Shown piece after piece: positions 7,777 through 15,944 of a stretch of 64,000 nucleotides of DNA. The stretch's first letter is position 1. Every line of letters begins with the position of its first letter. Both the position numbers and the translations under genes were made by a program. The notes below the pieces were generated by a model that saw only the letters and a program-made list of their open reading frames with translations, searched no databases and was not told the DNA's origin. The stretch covers positions 30,196 to 94,195 of the forward strand of contig VXRN01000025.1 in the NCBI GenBank assembly GCA_009838465.1, given 5' to 3'. Source of the stretch: Dehalococcoidia bacterium (lineage in GTDB: Bacteria; Chloroflexota; Dehalococcoidia; Lucifugimonadales; UBA1123).

Positions 7777-8877
7777 TTACACTCTGGTCCTGAAGTCGGA
7801 GTTGAGCGACACGAGCCCACGGTGAATGTCATCCACGGTGCGACATCCGCAGTAGGCCATTGCTCTGTCGAACTCGGTACGCATAATGTCAAGCATCTGG
7901 CGCACGCCAGCTTCGCCGCCGTTCGCCAGACCCCAGAACAGAGGCCGTCCCACGAAGACGCCCCTGGCTCCGAGGGCAATTGCCTTGAGGGCATCCATCC
8001 CGCGTCGCACGCCCGAGTCGAGATAGACTTCCAGATTGTCGCCAACCGCGTCGGAGATTTCGGGCAGTGTCTCGATGCTGGAGCGGGTGCAATCAAGCTG
8101 TCGTCCGCCATGATTAGATACGACAATGGCGTCAGCGCCGTATTCGGCGCACATTACCGCGTCCTCGAGCGTTCTGATGCCCTTGATGACGAGCGGGAGG
8201 CCGGTCAGATTTCTGAGCCACTCCAGTCGTTCCCAGGTGAGGCCGGTGAATTCGGGCGGCTCCCAGTCCATCATGTCGGGGATTCCGACACTTCGCCGCA
8301 TGATCAGATCGCTGCGGTCAACGGGTCGTAGCAAACTGCCCCAGTAGAGGCCGGGCGTGGGCATGTGGGCGTTCCTGACGTCTCGCTCCTTCGGGCTCGG
8401 CGAGGGAGTGTCAATCGTGAGGCAGATGGCCTTATATCCAGCAGCCTTGGCCCTGGTGACGAGCAGTTCGGTAACTTCGTCATCGAAATGGTAGAGCTGG
8501 AACCATAGTGGTCCGGTCGCCACATCGGCGACTTCTTCTATGCTATAGCCCGACCCGGTGGGGAGGGTGTAGAGCGTACCCATTGATCCGGCTGCTGCTG
8601 CTGTGGCGCGTTCGCCGTCCGGGTGTACGTCACGCTGGCTTCCGGCAGGGGCTACCATCACCGGAAAATCAATCTTCTCACCGAGCACTTCGATGGAGGA
8701 GTCTCTGTTTCCCACATCCACGAGGAAGCGGGGATTGACCGTGATCTCGTCGAAGGCTTCGCGGTTTCGTCGGACTGTTATTTCATCTGAGGCTCCGGCA
8801 TCCACGAATGTCCACTTGTGGTGGGGCATGACTTGCTCTGCCATGGCTTCAAGGTCGAATAGTGATACCGGATTCAT
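7777..8877 (-). CDS. FMN-dependent alpha-hydroxy-acid oxidase/dehydrogenase
   Basis: 366-residue TIM-barrel flavoprotein of the lactate/glycolate oxidase family, which oxidises an L-2-hydroxy acid to a 2-oxo acid. The catalytic region VSNHGGRQLDCTRSS carries the active-site His and substrate-binding Arg, and the phosphate-binding end includes DSGVRRGMDALKAIALGA and VFVGRPLFWG. AGGAGG lies about 11 nt before the ATG. Whether it uses oxygen or a quinone cannot be told from the sequence. Confidence 0.9.
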   Translation of the reverse strand: MNPVSLFDLEAMAEQVMPHHKWTFVDAGASDEITVRRNREAFDEITVNPRFLVDVGNRDSSIEVLGEKIDFPVMVAPAGSQRDVHPDGERATAAAAGSMGTLYTLPTGSGYSIEEVADVATGPLWFQLYHFDDEVTELLVTRAKAAGYKAICLTIDTPSPSPKERDVRNAHMPTPGLYWGSLLRPVDRSDLIMRRSVGIPDMMDWEPPEFTGLTWERLEWLRNLTGLPLVIKGIRTLEDAVMCAEYGADAIVVSNHGGRQLDCTRSSIETLPEISDAVGDNLEVYLDSGVRRGMDALKAIALGARGVFVGRPLFWGLANGGEAGVRQMLDIMRTEFDRAMAYCGCRTVDDIHRGLVSLNSDFRTRV

Positions 8878-8961
8878 CGTGGGTGTGACCTCCTGAAAAT
8901 TATCCGCAGGCTATAATGAACAGTTTTTCAGTAAAATGCAAGTAGATTGAGAGCGAATTCT

Positions 8962-8998
8962 AAAATCAAACGCCCCCGGTTTTGTGTATCCGGGGGCG
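8962..8998 (-). terminator. Rho-independent terminator after DUF1501 copy 1
   Basis: Perfect 9-bp stem CGCCCCCGG (8971-8979) with CCGGGGGCG (8990-8998) around a 10-nt loop, followed on the minus strand by TTTGATTTT. It lies 45 bp past the stop of the DUF1501 gene and ends the minus-strand cassette. Confidence 0.8.
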
Positions 8999-9042
8999 CG
9001 TTGACCTTTATATGTTATGCCGCGTTTACATGGAGGACTCGA

Positions 9043-10173
9043 CTATACAGAAAGCGCTCCGACTTTCTCGTATTCGCCTTTCACGATTGGTCTTGCATCT
9101 ACTTCGAGCCAGTCTTCCAGGATTTCGGTATAAACGCTTCGGAAGTCAAGGTTGAAGGCGAGGTCGCCTTCTACGAGCTTGTCGGGATCGAGGGACGGGT
9201 ATTCGCTGTAATTCCCGCCGTTCACGCCGTCGCCGATCATGAAGGCTACGCCGCCCGATCCGTGGTCGGTGCCGTTGCCGTTATCCTTGACGCGCCTTCC
9301 AAATTCGGAGAAGACGAATATCAGTACGTCCTCGCTGGCATCGTGCTCCTTGAGGTCAGTGTAGAGATCGTAAATACCTCCTGCCACGTGGTTCCAGAGC
9401 GTCTTGTGGAGAGCGACTTCGTTGGTATGGGTGTCGAAGCTACCGTGCTGGGTGTAGCAGATTCTGGTGCCGATGTCGGCGGTTATTACCTGGGCCGTGT
9501 CCCTGGCGCGCTGGGCGAAGGAGTTGGATGCGTACTCGACGTTGGAGGAGTACATGTCTGGCACGCCGCTCAGGATCTCGGAGCCTTTCAGGGCGTCAAG
9601 GCCGGTCTGGCTGAGGAAGTCCATAACGGGGCCGCTTCCGATGGCATGGGTGTACATGCTGCGGAAGGCTTCCAGAGCTTCGGAACGCTGGTCTCCACCG
9701 TTCATGTGGTTGAGAAGGCCGTAGGTGCTGAGGTCGGATACCGACGCTACGGGGGCATTATTTGCTACGAGCGCCCTGGGCAGGGCGGCGCTAAAGTTGA
9801 CGGCGGCGACTACGTTGTCCCCGTCGGGGTGCATTTCGCGCACGGCCTGGCCGAGCCAGCCTTCGTCGCCGACCTTCGTGGGTTCGGCGGTGTGCCAGAT
9901 GTCCATGGAGCGGAAGTGCGACCTGTTGGGCACGGGGTAGCCGACGCCGTGGATAATCGCGACCTTGCCGTCATCGTAGAGTTCCTTGATCGGCCCCATG
10001 GCGGGGTTGAACCCGTACTGGTCGTCTAAGGGAATGACGTCTTCCTGTTCGATTCGCACGTTGGGCCGGTTGTCAATGTATTCGGGGTTGGTGTAAGGAA
10101 CGACGCAGTTCAGGTAGTCGTTGCCCCCGGAAAGCTGTACCACGACCAGTTTTCTGTTCTTTACTTCACCCAT
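9043..10173 (-). CDS. DUF1501 domain protein, cassette copy 1
   Basis: 376-residue member of the DUF1501 family (alkaline phosphatase/sulfatase-like fold; function unproven). It opens MGEVKNRKLVVVQLSGGNDY and has the conserved FDTHTNE and GTDHGSGGVAF segments, probably metal-binding. The start at 10173 is set by AAGGAGG 10 nt upstream; it also aligns with copy 2 (48670). Most described DUF1501 proteins begin with a Tat signal, and this one does not. Last gene of the minus-strand DUF1800-NHL-HEPN-DUF1501 cassette. Confidence 0.88.
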   Translation of the reverse strand: MGEVKNRKLVVVQLSGGNDYLNCVVPYTNPEYIDNRPNVRIEQEDVIPLDDQYGFNPAMGPIKELYDDGKVAIIHGVGYPVPNRSHFRSMDIWHTAEPTKVGDEGWLGQAVREMHPDGDNVVAAVNFSAALPRALVANNAPVASVSDLSTYGLLNHMNGGDQRSEALEAFRSMYTHAIGSGPVMDFLSQTGLDALKGSEILSGVPDMYSSNVEYASNSFAQRARDTAQVITADIGTRICYTQHGSFDTHTNEVALHKTLWNHVAGGIYDLYTDLKEHDASEDVLIFVFSEFGRRVKDNGNGTDHGSGGVAFMIGDGVNGGNYSEYPSLDPDKLVEGDLAFNLDFRSVYTEILEDWLEVDARPIVKGEYEKVGALSV

Positions 10174-10226
10174 AACGGCCTTGCCTCCTTGGTCAGCATT
10201 ATCATCCATAGCGGTTCATTATACCG

Positions 10227-10589
10227 CTACGCATTCAATTCGTTCTCAAGCCGATCAATTAGTTCCCTGCAATGTTCTATACCATCTCTGACTAACTCAT
10301 CCTCGAGCCAGTCCTCGTAGAAGTTGGAATGCAGACTGTTGGCGCTATTGAACAGAATTTTAATTCTATCAGGATCCCTAGAGTCGTTCGCCAACCGAAT
10401 GACGATGCGAGACAAGTCCCTGTGTGACCTGTTCCGCCAACTCCGCCGTTTGGCGATAGATTTCAGATAGTGGGCCACCGCCCCCCATGCCTTCTCAGAC
10501 GCCTGGGGCATATCGCCCAATTGAAATTGCTCTTCGGCGTGTCGAAGAAATCGGTTGCTAATTTCTACATGTTCTGTCGCTAAGGTCAT
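10227..10589 (-). CDS. HEPN/PaREP1-like small protein
   Basis: 120-residue, probably all-alpha protein. The pattern NRFLRHAEEQFQLGDMPQAS followed by EKAWGAVAHYLKSIA resembles PaREP1/HEPN-type domains, but the RNase motif RxxxxH is not clear (HRDLSRIVIRLA is the nearest basic region). Its ATG overlaps the TGA of the NHL gene (ATGA, 10586-10589), so it is translationally coupled. The second cassette has no equivalent. Function is unknown; a regulatory or nuclease role is a guess from the fold. Confidence 0.7.
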   Translation of the reverse strand: MTLATEHVEISNRFLRHAEEQFQLGDMPQASEKAWGAVAHYLKSIAKRRSWRNRSHRDLSRIVIRLANDSRDPDRIKILFNSANSLHSNFYEDWLEDELVRDGIEHCRELIDRLENELNA

Positions 10590-11611
10590 TCGACCGCCTT
10601 TTTGTACACCTGGAAGCGGTGGCGGCTGGTCTCGAGTACATAGACGCGTTCCTGATCGTCGAGCGCGACCCGGACCGGGTCCCAGAAGTAGGGCTCGATT
10701 CTGGCCGACACCTCGTTCTGGTCGTCCGTGTCCACTTCGAAAACGGGGACGAACTTGGAGCGAGCCTCCAGTTCGTCGGCGTTGGCGTTCAGGTATTCGA
10801 CCGCCCAGGAACCGAGTATGGCGTCGCCGCGCAGAGACTGGATGAAGTTGCCTTCCGAGTCCAGAGCCTGGACGCGCTGGTTTCCCCAGTCGGCGACGTA
10901 CATATTGCCGTCGGAGTCAATCGCCAGACCAGACGGACGGTTGAACTGTCCCTCCCCGTCGCCTGATTCGCCGAACTTAGCGACGAACTCGCCATCCTGC
11001 GTGAACTTCTGGATGCGGTCGTTGCGCCAGTCGGCTATGTACAGGAATCCCTCATTGTCCTGGCTGATGCCCCAGGGGAGGTCGAACTCGCCGTCTCCGC
11101 TGCCAGGGCCGCCCCACTTGTCGAGGAACTGCCCGTCCTTCGTGAACTTCTGGATTCTGTTGTTGCGGTGGTCAACCAGCAGGAGGTTGTCGTCGGCGTC
11201 GAACAGGAGACCGGATATGCCATCGAATTCGCCGTCCGCCGTGCCCTGCGTTCCCCACGTCCTGGTCACGTTTCCGTCGCGGTCATAGATTGTGATTCGC
11301 TGGAGGAAATCGTCAGCGAGATAGAGGTTGTCTTCGCTGTCGAGGGCTAGCGCGGAGGGCCAGATCATATTGCCTGCCTGACTGCCATACGCGCCAAGCT
11401 GTCCGAAGAATTCGGCCTCTATCGTGGCCATCTGAATGCCCACGATGTCTAGGGCGGTGGTGTTGCTGCGGCTGGCGACGAAGATGCGTCCGTCGGAGCG
11501 GATCACGAAGTCGGTCGGCAGATGGAAGCCGCGTCCGCCCTGGTCGGCGACGAATCCGACTGTGGTGACGGGCTTCAGGGTGAAGCTCTTTGTTCGTGTT
11601 AGTGTAACCAT
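10586..11611 (-). CDS. NHL-repeat beta-propeller protein, cassette copy 1
   Basis: 341 residues made of about six NHL-type blades. The clear ones read like GEFDLPWGISQDNEGFLYIA followed by DWRNDRIQKF, with others near DLYLADD, LLVDHRNNRIQKF and YVADWGNQRVQAL. There is no signal peptide, unlike many exported NHL proteins. NHL propellers mostly bind proteins or RNA. It lies between DUF1800 and DUF1501, in the same order as at 47586-48614. The region about 230-300 (long acidic loop before the last blade) is shared by both copies. Confidence 0.88.
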   Translation of the reverse strand: MVTLTRTKSFTLKPVTTVGFVADQGGRGFHLPTDFVIRSDGRIFVASRSNTTALDIVGIQMATIEAEFFGQLGAYGSQAGNMIWPSALALDSEDNLYLADDFLQRITIYDRDGNVTRTWGTQGTADGEFDGISGLLFDADDNLLLVDHRNNRIQKFTKDGQFLDKWGGPGSGDGEFDLPWGISQDNEGFLYIADWRNDRIQKFTQDGEFVAKFGESGDGEGQFNRPSGLAIDSDGNMYVADWGNQRVQALDSEGNFIQSLRGDAILGSWAVEYLNANADELEARSKFVPVFEVDTDDQNEVSARIEPYFWDPVRVALDDQERVYVLETSRHRFQVYKKAVE

Positions 11612-11636
11612 GTTGCAGTCCTCGGTATCTGGTGCG

Positions 11637-13082
11637 TTACGCCAACTGGTACTCCTGTGTGGTTACTACCAGCTGGATGAGGGTTACGATGTGTTGCTCG
11701 GATTGGGGATCAGAGAAGTCGAAGTCTCCCCACTTGGAGGCGTATTCCACCAAGCCGTCGCGGGTGCTGTCCAGCACGGGCAGGGGGCCGAGTATGTCCA
11801 GAACGGCGTCAACGACGCGCTCGGCGGGCATGGGCTGTCCGCCTGACATATCCTGGATGCGCTCGATTATGGCGCGGATTCCGCTCTTGTCGGGGCTGTT
11901 GAGTACGAGGCTGGCGAAGTTGACTCTCTGGACGTAAGAGCCGGTGTTTATCCACTCGCTGCCGCCCTGCCAGCCCTCCACGCTCGTCGGGTTGAGCAGG
12001 CCCTGTCCCATTGCGGCGCACGCTCCGGCGGCGGCGTATGTGTCCGTCGAGGGCAGGGAAATCGGACCGGCAATTCTGAGGGTTCCAACGACCATTTCGG
12101 CCGGGCTCTTGATGCGGGCGAAGCGAGAGGCTTCGGCCTTGAAGAAGTCTGAGTTGAACATCGCACGCAACACTGCGGCTATGTCGTAGTCCGAATCGAG
12201 GTATGCCTGAGCCATAATCTCTATGGCCTCGGGGTCCCTGGGCTCGAAGTGCGGCCACTGAGGAACGGGGAGTTCGTCGGCGACGAAGAAGTGATAGAGG
12301 TGGCGCGCTATGAATCGCGCGGTGGCAGGCTGCTTGCAGATGATGTCAACGACGTCCTCGCCGTTGAAGTCGCCGACCTCGCCGAGGAATTGCTTGTCTT
12401 CGTGGTCGTGGTCATCGTCGTCGTACTCAAACTGCCATGCGATGTAGCCATAGGGTCGGGCGGTGTTGTTACGCATCTTGATGGACATATAGTCGGGGTT
12501 GACGACGCGCCAGCCGGTGAATGCGCGAGAGCACTCTTTGATGTCATCCTCGGTGTAGTTGCCGACTCCCATGGAGAATAGTTCGAGTATCTCGCGGCCG
12601 TAGTTCTCGTTTATGGACTCCTTGTGGTTGTCCTGATTGTCGAGCCACATGAGCATCGCGGGGTCTCTGGACAATTGGACCAGAAGATCTCTGAAACTGC
12701 CCATTCCGTATTCGCGGAACATGTCAACCTGATTGGTAACCATACGCGCCTGTATGAGCTTGTTGGAGCCGGTGGCGAAGACGCGGTGCCAGAACAGGCA
12801 CATCTTCTCGGGCAGCACGGCGTCGGTGTTGACCATTCTGTAAACCCATTGGGCGCCGGCGGCCTGGCCGTTGCGAAGGTCCGACTGGTCCACGTGGTAT
12901 CGGCGGATCAGATCGGTGGGTAGTTCGTTGGGCGCGGGTCGCGTGCTCAGGAGCTCTTCGACGGCTTCCTCGTAGCTCATGTCCAAGTAGTGGTCGAGCT
13001 CTTTGGCGGTGGCCCCGAATCCGGCCCGCCTGAGCAGATGCGCCATAAGCGCAACGTCTTGCTTACTTTGAACGGTCGTCAT
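11637..13082 (-). CDS. DUF1800 domain protein, cassette copy 1
   Basis: 481-residue DUF1800 protein. Family signatures seen are MAHLLRRAGFGAT at the N-terminus, EKMCLFWHRVFATG, ENYGREILELFSMGVGNY, and SRAFTGWRV. The ATG at 13082 is preceded by AAGGAG (7-nt spacing); a TTG at 13088 is less likely. No signal peptide is visible. Function is unknown; the family is commonly encoded next to DUF1501. First gene of the minus-strand cassette, 25 bp before the NHL gene. Confidence 0.9.
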   Translation of the reverse strand: MTTVQSKQDVALMAHLLRRAGFGATAKELDHYLDMSYEEAVEELLSTRPAPNELPTDLIRRYHVDQSDLRNGQAAGAQWVYRMVNTDAVLPEKMCLFWHRVFATGSNKLIQARMVTNQVDMFREYGMGSFRDLLVQLSRDPAMLMWLDNQDNHKESINENYGREILELFSMGVGNYTEDDIKECSRAFTGWRVVNPDYMSIKMRNNTARPYGYIAWQFEYDDDDHDHEDKQFLGEVGDFNGEDVVDIICKQPATARFIARHLYHFFVADELPVPQWPHFEPRDPEAIEIMAQAYLDSDYDIAAVLRAMFNSDFFKAEASRFARIKSPAEMVVGTLRIAGPISLPSTDTYAAAGACAAMGQGLLNPTSVEGWQGGSEWINTGSYVQRVNFASLVLNSPDKSGIRAIIERIQDMSGGQPMPAERVVDAVLDILGPLPVLDSTRDGLVEYASKWGDFDFSDPQSEQHIVTLIQLVVTTQEYQLA

Positions 13083-13118
13083 TCGCAATCTCCTTAGCTC
13101 AATCTGGTGTCGTTGGGG

Positions 13119-13127
13119 AGTATATCA
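13119..13127 (-). promoter_or_regulatory. Extended -10 element upstream of DUF1800 copy 1
   Basis: On the minus strand this reads TGATATACT, an extended -10 (TGn plus TATACT), ending about 37 nt before the DUF1800 ATG. No good -35 is visible. It lies inside a short direct-repeat tract of the form CAGTTTTCAGTTGTCAGT. Confidence 0.4.
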
Positions 13128-13251
13128 GTTTTCAGTTGTCAGTATTCAGTTTTCTTGATTTGGAGATGTTGGGTACTGGGTTAAATCGGGGTCGAAAATC
13201 GGCGGGTCATATATTTTCATTTATAAACCGACAGGCGGGAACTGGTGGGCA

Positions 13252-13294
13252 GCAGGTGATTAGATCACCTGTTACTGACCTGTTAATCACCTGC
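13252..13294. repeat. Inverted repeat and 11-bp phased direct repeats
   Basis: GCAGGTGATTA (13252-13262) is the exact inverse of TAATCACCTGC (13284-13294). An internal ATCACCT (13264-13270) can pair with the left arm instead. CCTGTTA or CCTGCGTTA recurs at 13268, 13279 and 13290, an 11-bp period. This could be an operator or an alternative hairpin. The rest of 13128-13440 holds nothing that I can support as a gene. Confidence 0.5.
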
Positions 13295-13440
13295 GTTAGC
13301 TACGGGGAAACTTTTTCGCCCTTCCGATATTGGGCCAGCATAACTGAGCATTTATGTATGTCTTGGTTCAGAATCATCGTCGGACACGCTCCATAGTTAG
13401 TTTGTATGTTCGTATTATAGCGTATGCAGCGCACGAAAAG

Positions 13441-13569
13441 GCAGTCCTGTGAGAAGCTAATACCATTTCATTCTGATTAGGACATGAGCCTCAGAGGCAG
13501 GCAAGATAGTCCTTCGACAGGCTCAGGACGAACGAGAGATCGAAGACGAGGCGAAAACGAAAGACCCTG
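13441..13569 (+). mobile_element. Degenerate MITE-like element, family B copy 1
   Basis: Contains the family B core CCTTCGACAGGCTCAGGACG followed by AACGAGAGATCGAAGACGAG and ends AAGACCCTG (13561-13569), as in the copies at 26.6 and 43.8 kb. The left half is shorter and degraded: it keeps a CATTTCATT stretch but lacks the first CCTTCGACAAGCTC arm. Noncoding. Confidence 0.55.
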
Positions 13570-13648
13570 CCGTGGGAACACGACGACGTTACTCCGAATT
13601 GGCATTAAGGAGGAAATTGGAAAGCCCCTGCTTTTGGAATTTGCATAT

Positions 13649-13677
13649 TGACACATTTTGACAATAGCTTTATTATC
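13649..13677 (+). promoter_or_regulatory. Sigma-70-type promoter of the ABC importer operon
   Basis: TTGACA (13649-13654), a 17-nt spacer, and TATTAT (13672-13677). Transcription would start near 13684, giving a leader of about 150 nt before the binding-protein ATG at 13838. A second TTGACA at 13659 has the wrong spacing. The reading frame runs open upstream through this promoter, so the longer in-frame start at 13658 is not used. Confidence 0.65.
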
Positions 13678-13837
13678 CGCCATACCCATAGTCGGTATTT
13701 GGAGAGGTAATATCGATTCCATTCTCAGTTCACAGATTGTTGATCTGATTTCCCGAAAGGGACTGCATCTACTTGTACGGATGACCTGTCTAAGAAGTGA
13801 GTCCGACCTCGGACGCTCTCATGTAAAGGGGATGAAC

Positions 13838-15691
13838 ATGAAACCTTTCACCTATGACGGCGCGAAGTTGTTTATGATCATCGGAGTCTTGGCAATTGCG
13901 CTGATGCTCGTGCTGGCGTGCGCCAGCGAGGATGAACCGGAACCCGCCGCTCCGTCTCAGCCCGCGCCGGCCGCTCCTGCTCCCGCGACGGCGGTTCCAG
14001 CTCCCGCTCAGCCCGCGACCACGATGCAGGAGACTACGAAGTCCGACATGGACAGCGGCCTGACGGATGAGACGCTTACGCTGCTTGTAGCGAACGTTGG
14101 CGCGACGGGTGGCTGGGACCCAACTCGCTCCGGCGGCGCGGAGTTCATGAAGGTAACCCGCTACTATAACTGCACCTTGGTTGGCGGCGGTGGTGGCGGC
14201 ACCCTCAAGCGCGGAGTGGCCGACAGTTGGTCCGTCAGCTCCGACGGCAAGACGATTGATTTCGTTATAGCGGATGGCATAAAGGCGCACGACGGCAGCG
14301 ACATTGACATAGAGGACGCCTGGTGGCGCTTTGAGTTCGCGTTCGGTGAAGAGGCGCTCAAGCGTCCGGGTGTTGATCCTACCTCAATAGGCTTGGCGCA
14401 GGTCACCGAAGCTATACAGAAGATTGACGGCAACACCCTGCGGATGGTGTTCACCAATCCCAGGCCTGACACCCCGTTCCTGAATTCGGAGAACTCCCAG
14501 GGCGAGGACGGCCAGATATTCAACGCCGACCACTGGAAGGAAGTGACCGGATACAACGCCGCTGGCGGCGACATATCCCAGACCGACGACCAAGCGTACC
14601 AGAACAACCCGGACAGCTGCGGCTCGATGAAGTTCGTTGACCAGATACCGGGCCAGAAGTTCGAGTTGGAGCGGTTCGACGACTACTTCTACCAGCCCGC
14701 CAACGGATACGACGAAGACCGGAGGCCCAAGTTCGCCAAGTACATAACCGAGGTCGTGCCGGAAGCAGCCACCCGCATCGCCGGACTGCAGGCGGGTCAG
14801 GCGGACATGATCGAGGCCAACGTGTTCCTGCTGGAGGACATCGAGGCGGCGGGCGGCCAGGTGGTGTATCAGCCTGAGGCGGCCTACTCCTGGATCGTCT
14901 TCGTGGACTGCTGGGACCCCGAGCTTTGGTGCTATGACAAGCGCGTCCGACAGGCTCTCGAATACGCGATAGACAAAGAGGCGATCATTGACAGCCTGTA
15001 TAACCGCGACATGGCTATACCACAGGGCTGGCAGCACGTTACGCCCAGCACCATCGGATACAGAGACGGCGTAGCCGACCCGCGTCCTCACGACGTGGAG
15101 AAGGCGAAACAGCTTCTGGAAGAGGCCGGCGTGGATATTCCACCGTTCGACATCTGGACATGGGAAGCGGGCGACCTGCCTCTCCAGCCGCAGTTAGCGG
15201 AGGTGTTCAGCACCACCTGGAACAACGAACTGGGACTGGAGACGAAAGTGAGGACCGGCGACGCGACGTCAGTTAGGCAGCAGTGGAACGAGCGCAAGCT
15301 GCCCGGCAGCGTTCTCGTTCGCACCAACGAGACTCGCTGGAACGGACTGAGCATCACGCGCGGAATGTACACCTACGCGGCGGGCGCGAAGGCGTGGAGG
15401 ACCTGCGATCCCGAGTGGACGTCCGACGCTCATCCGAATGGCGACCCGGTATGCCAGCGCTTGAGCGACCTCGTCACCGAGAAGCTCGTAAACGAGGTTA
15501 CGGTTGACGCATGGGAGACCAACTTCCCAGTGGTGTACAGCGAACTGCGTGAGGAGAATCACGCTTTCAGCCCGTTCTTCGTGAACCTGCCCTGGGGCAT
15601 GGGACCGCGCATCAAGCCTGGAAGCTGGAAGCCCTGGCCGGTCGTAACATATAACACAGCCATGTGGACCATCGAGTTCAACGAGAACTAG
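13838..15691 (+). CDS. ABC transporter substrate-binding lipoprotein (SBP_bac_5 family)
   Basis: 617-residue binding protein of the oligopeptide/dipeptide/nickel family, tethered outside the membrane. The hydrophobic N-terminus ends in the lipobox LVLAC (Cys28) and is followed by a Pro/Ala-rich linker (about 35-60). Family segments include VADSWSVSSDGKTIDFVIAD and KRVRQALEYAIDKEAIIDSL. The ATG at 13838 lies 6 nt after AAAGGGG; the ATG at 13832 abuts that site. It is the first gene of a complete importer operon. The ligand is unknown. Confidence 0.92.
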   Translation: MKPFTYDGAKLFMIIGVLAIALMLVLACASEDEPEPAAPSQPAPAAPAPATAVPAPAQPATTMQETTKSDMDSGLTDETLTLLVANVGATGGWDPTRSGGAEFMKVTRYYNCTLVGGGGGGTLKRGVADSWSVSSDGKTIDFVIADGIKAHDGSDIDIEDAWWRFEFAFGEEALKRPGVDPTSIGLAQVTEAIQKIDGNTLRMVFTNPRPDTPFLNSENSQGEDGQIFNADHWKEVTGYNAAGGDISQTDDQAYQNNPDSCGSMKFVDQIPGQKFELERFDDYFYQPANGYDEDRRPKFAKYITEVVPEAATRIAGLQAGQADMIEANVFLLEDIEAAGGQVVYQPEAAYSWIVFVDCWDPELWCYDKRVRQALEYAIDKEAIIDSLYNRDMAIPQGWQHVTPSTIGYRDGVADPRPHDVEKAKQLLEEAGVDIPPFDIWTWEAGDLPLQPQLAEVFSTTWNNELGLETKVRTGDATSVRQQWNERKLPGSVLVRTNETRWNGLSITRGMYTYAAGAKAWRTCDPEWTSDAHPNGDPVCQRLSDLVTEKLVNEVTVDAWETNFPVVYSELREENHAFSPFFVNLPWGMGPRIKPGSWKPWPVVTYNTAMWTIEFNEN

Positions 15692-15709
15692 ACGAGGCAT
15701 TCCTCATAA

Positions 15710-15742
15710 GACCCCCGCTCTCCGGCATCGGGGAGCGGGGTC
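15710..15742 (+). terminator. Stem-loop after the binding-protein gene (partial terminator)
   Basis: GACCCCCGCTC (15710-15720) pairs with GAGCGGGGTC (15733-15742) with one bulged C. The sequence after it is not T-rich, so it more likely stabilises the upstream mRNA end or lets only part of transcription pass into the permease genes. Confidence 0.55.
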
Positions 15743-15767
15743 AGTCGTCAGCCCCAGGATTCCAAGG

Positions 15768-15824
15768 GATACGGGGGTGACTGCGAGAGTCTGATCCCCC
15801 TCACCCCCGTATCTGAATACGGGG
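15768..15824 (+). other. Alternative hairpins between binding protein and permease
   Basis: GATACGGGGGTGA (15768-15780) is the perfect inverse of TCACCCCCGTATC (15801-15813). CCCCGTAT (15805-15812) can instead pair with ATACGGGG (15817-15824), so the two stems exclude each other. The block lies in the 253-bp gap between the first two genes of the importer operon. Confidence 0.55.
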
Positions 15825-15860
15825 CAGGTTCTAGCCCTCTCTCATCAAGGGAGAGGGGAT
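15796..15860. repeat. Intergenic repeat family A, copy 3
   Basis: CCCCCTCACCCCCG..CTAGCCCTCTCTCATCAAGG followed by GAGAGGGGA. It is the same palindromic family as the 2.0 and 7.7 kb copies, here inside an operon. It overlaps the alternative hairpins. Confidence 0.7.
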
Positions 15861-15944
15861 ATATTGATGGCAAAACACGCTTTCCCGCCAAAGGGTGGGG
15901 AGACCTTTGTAATCGTCCCTTAAAGCGGTCGGAGGACTGCCCAA

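Noticed and set aside
8947..10029. Long open frame (360 codons) on the plus strand
   Set aside because: It lies antisense to the DUF1501 gene, which has a ribosome site, a terminator and a paralogue. The frame is a by-product of GC-rich codon use.
13136..13396. 86-codon frame upstream of the ABC operon
   Set aside because: No ribosome site, no family, and it overlaps the inverted repeat region.
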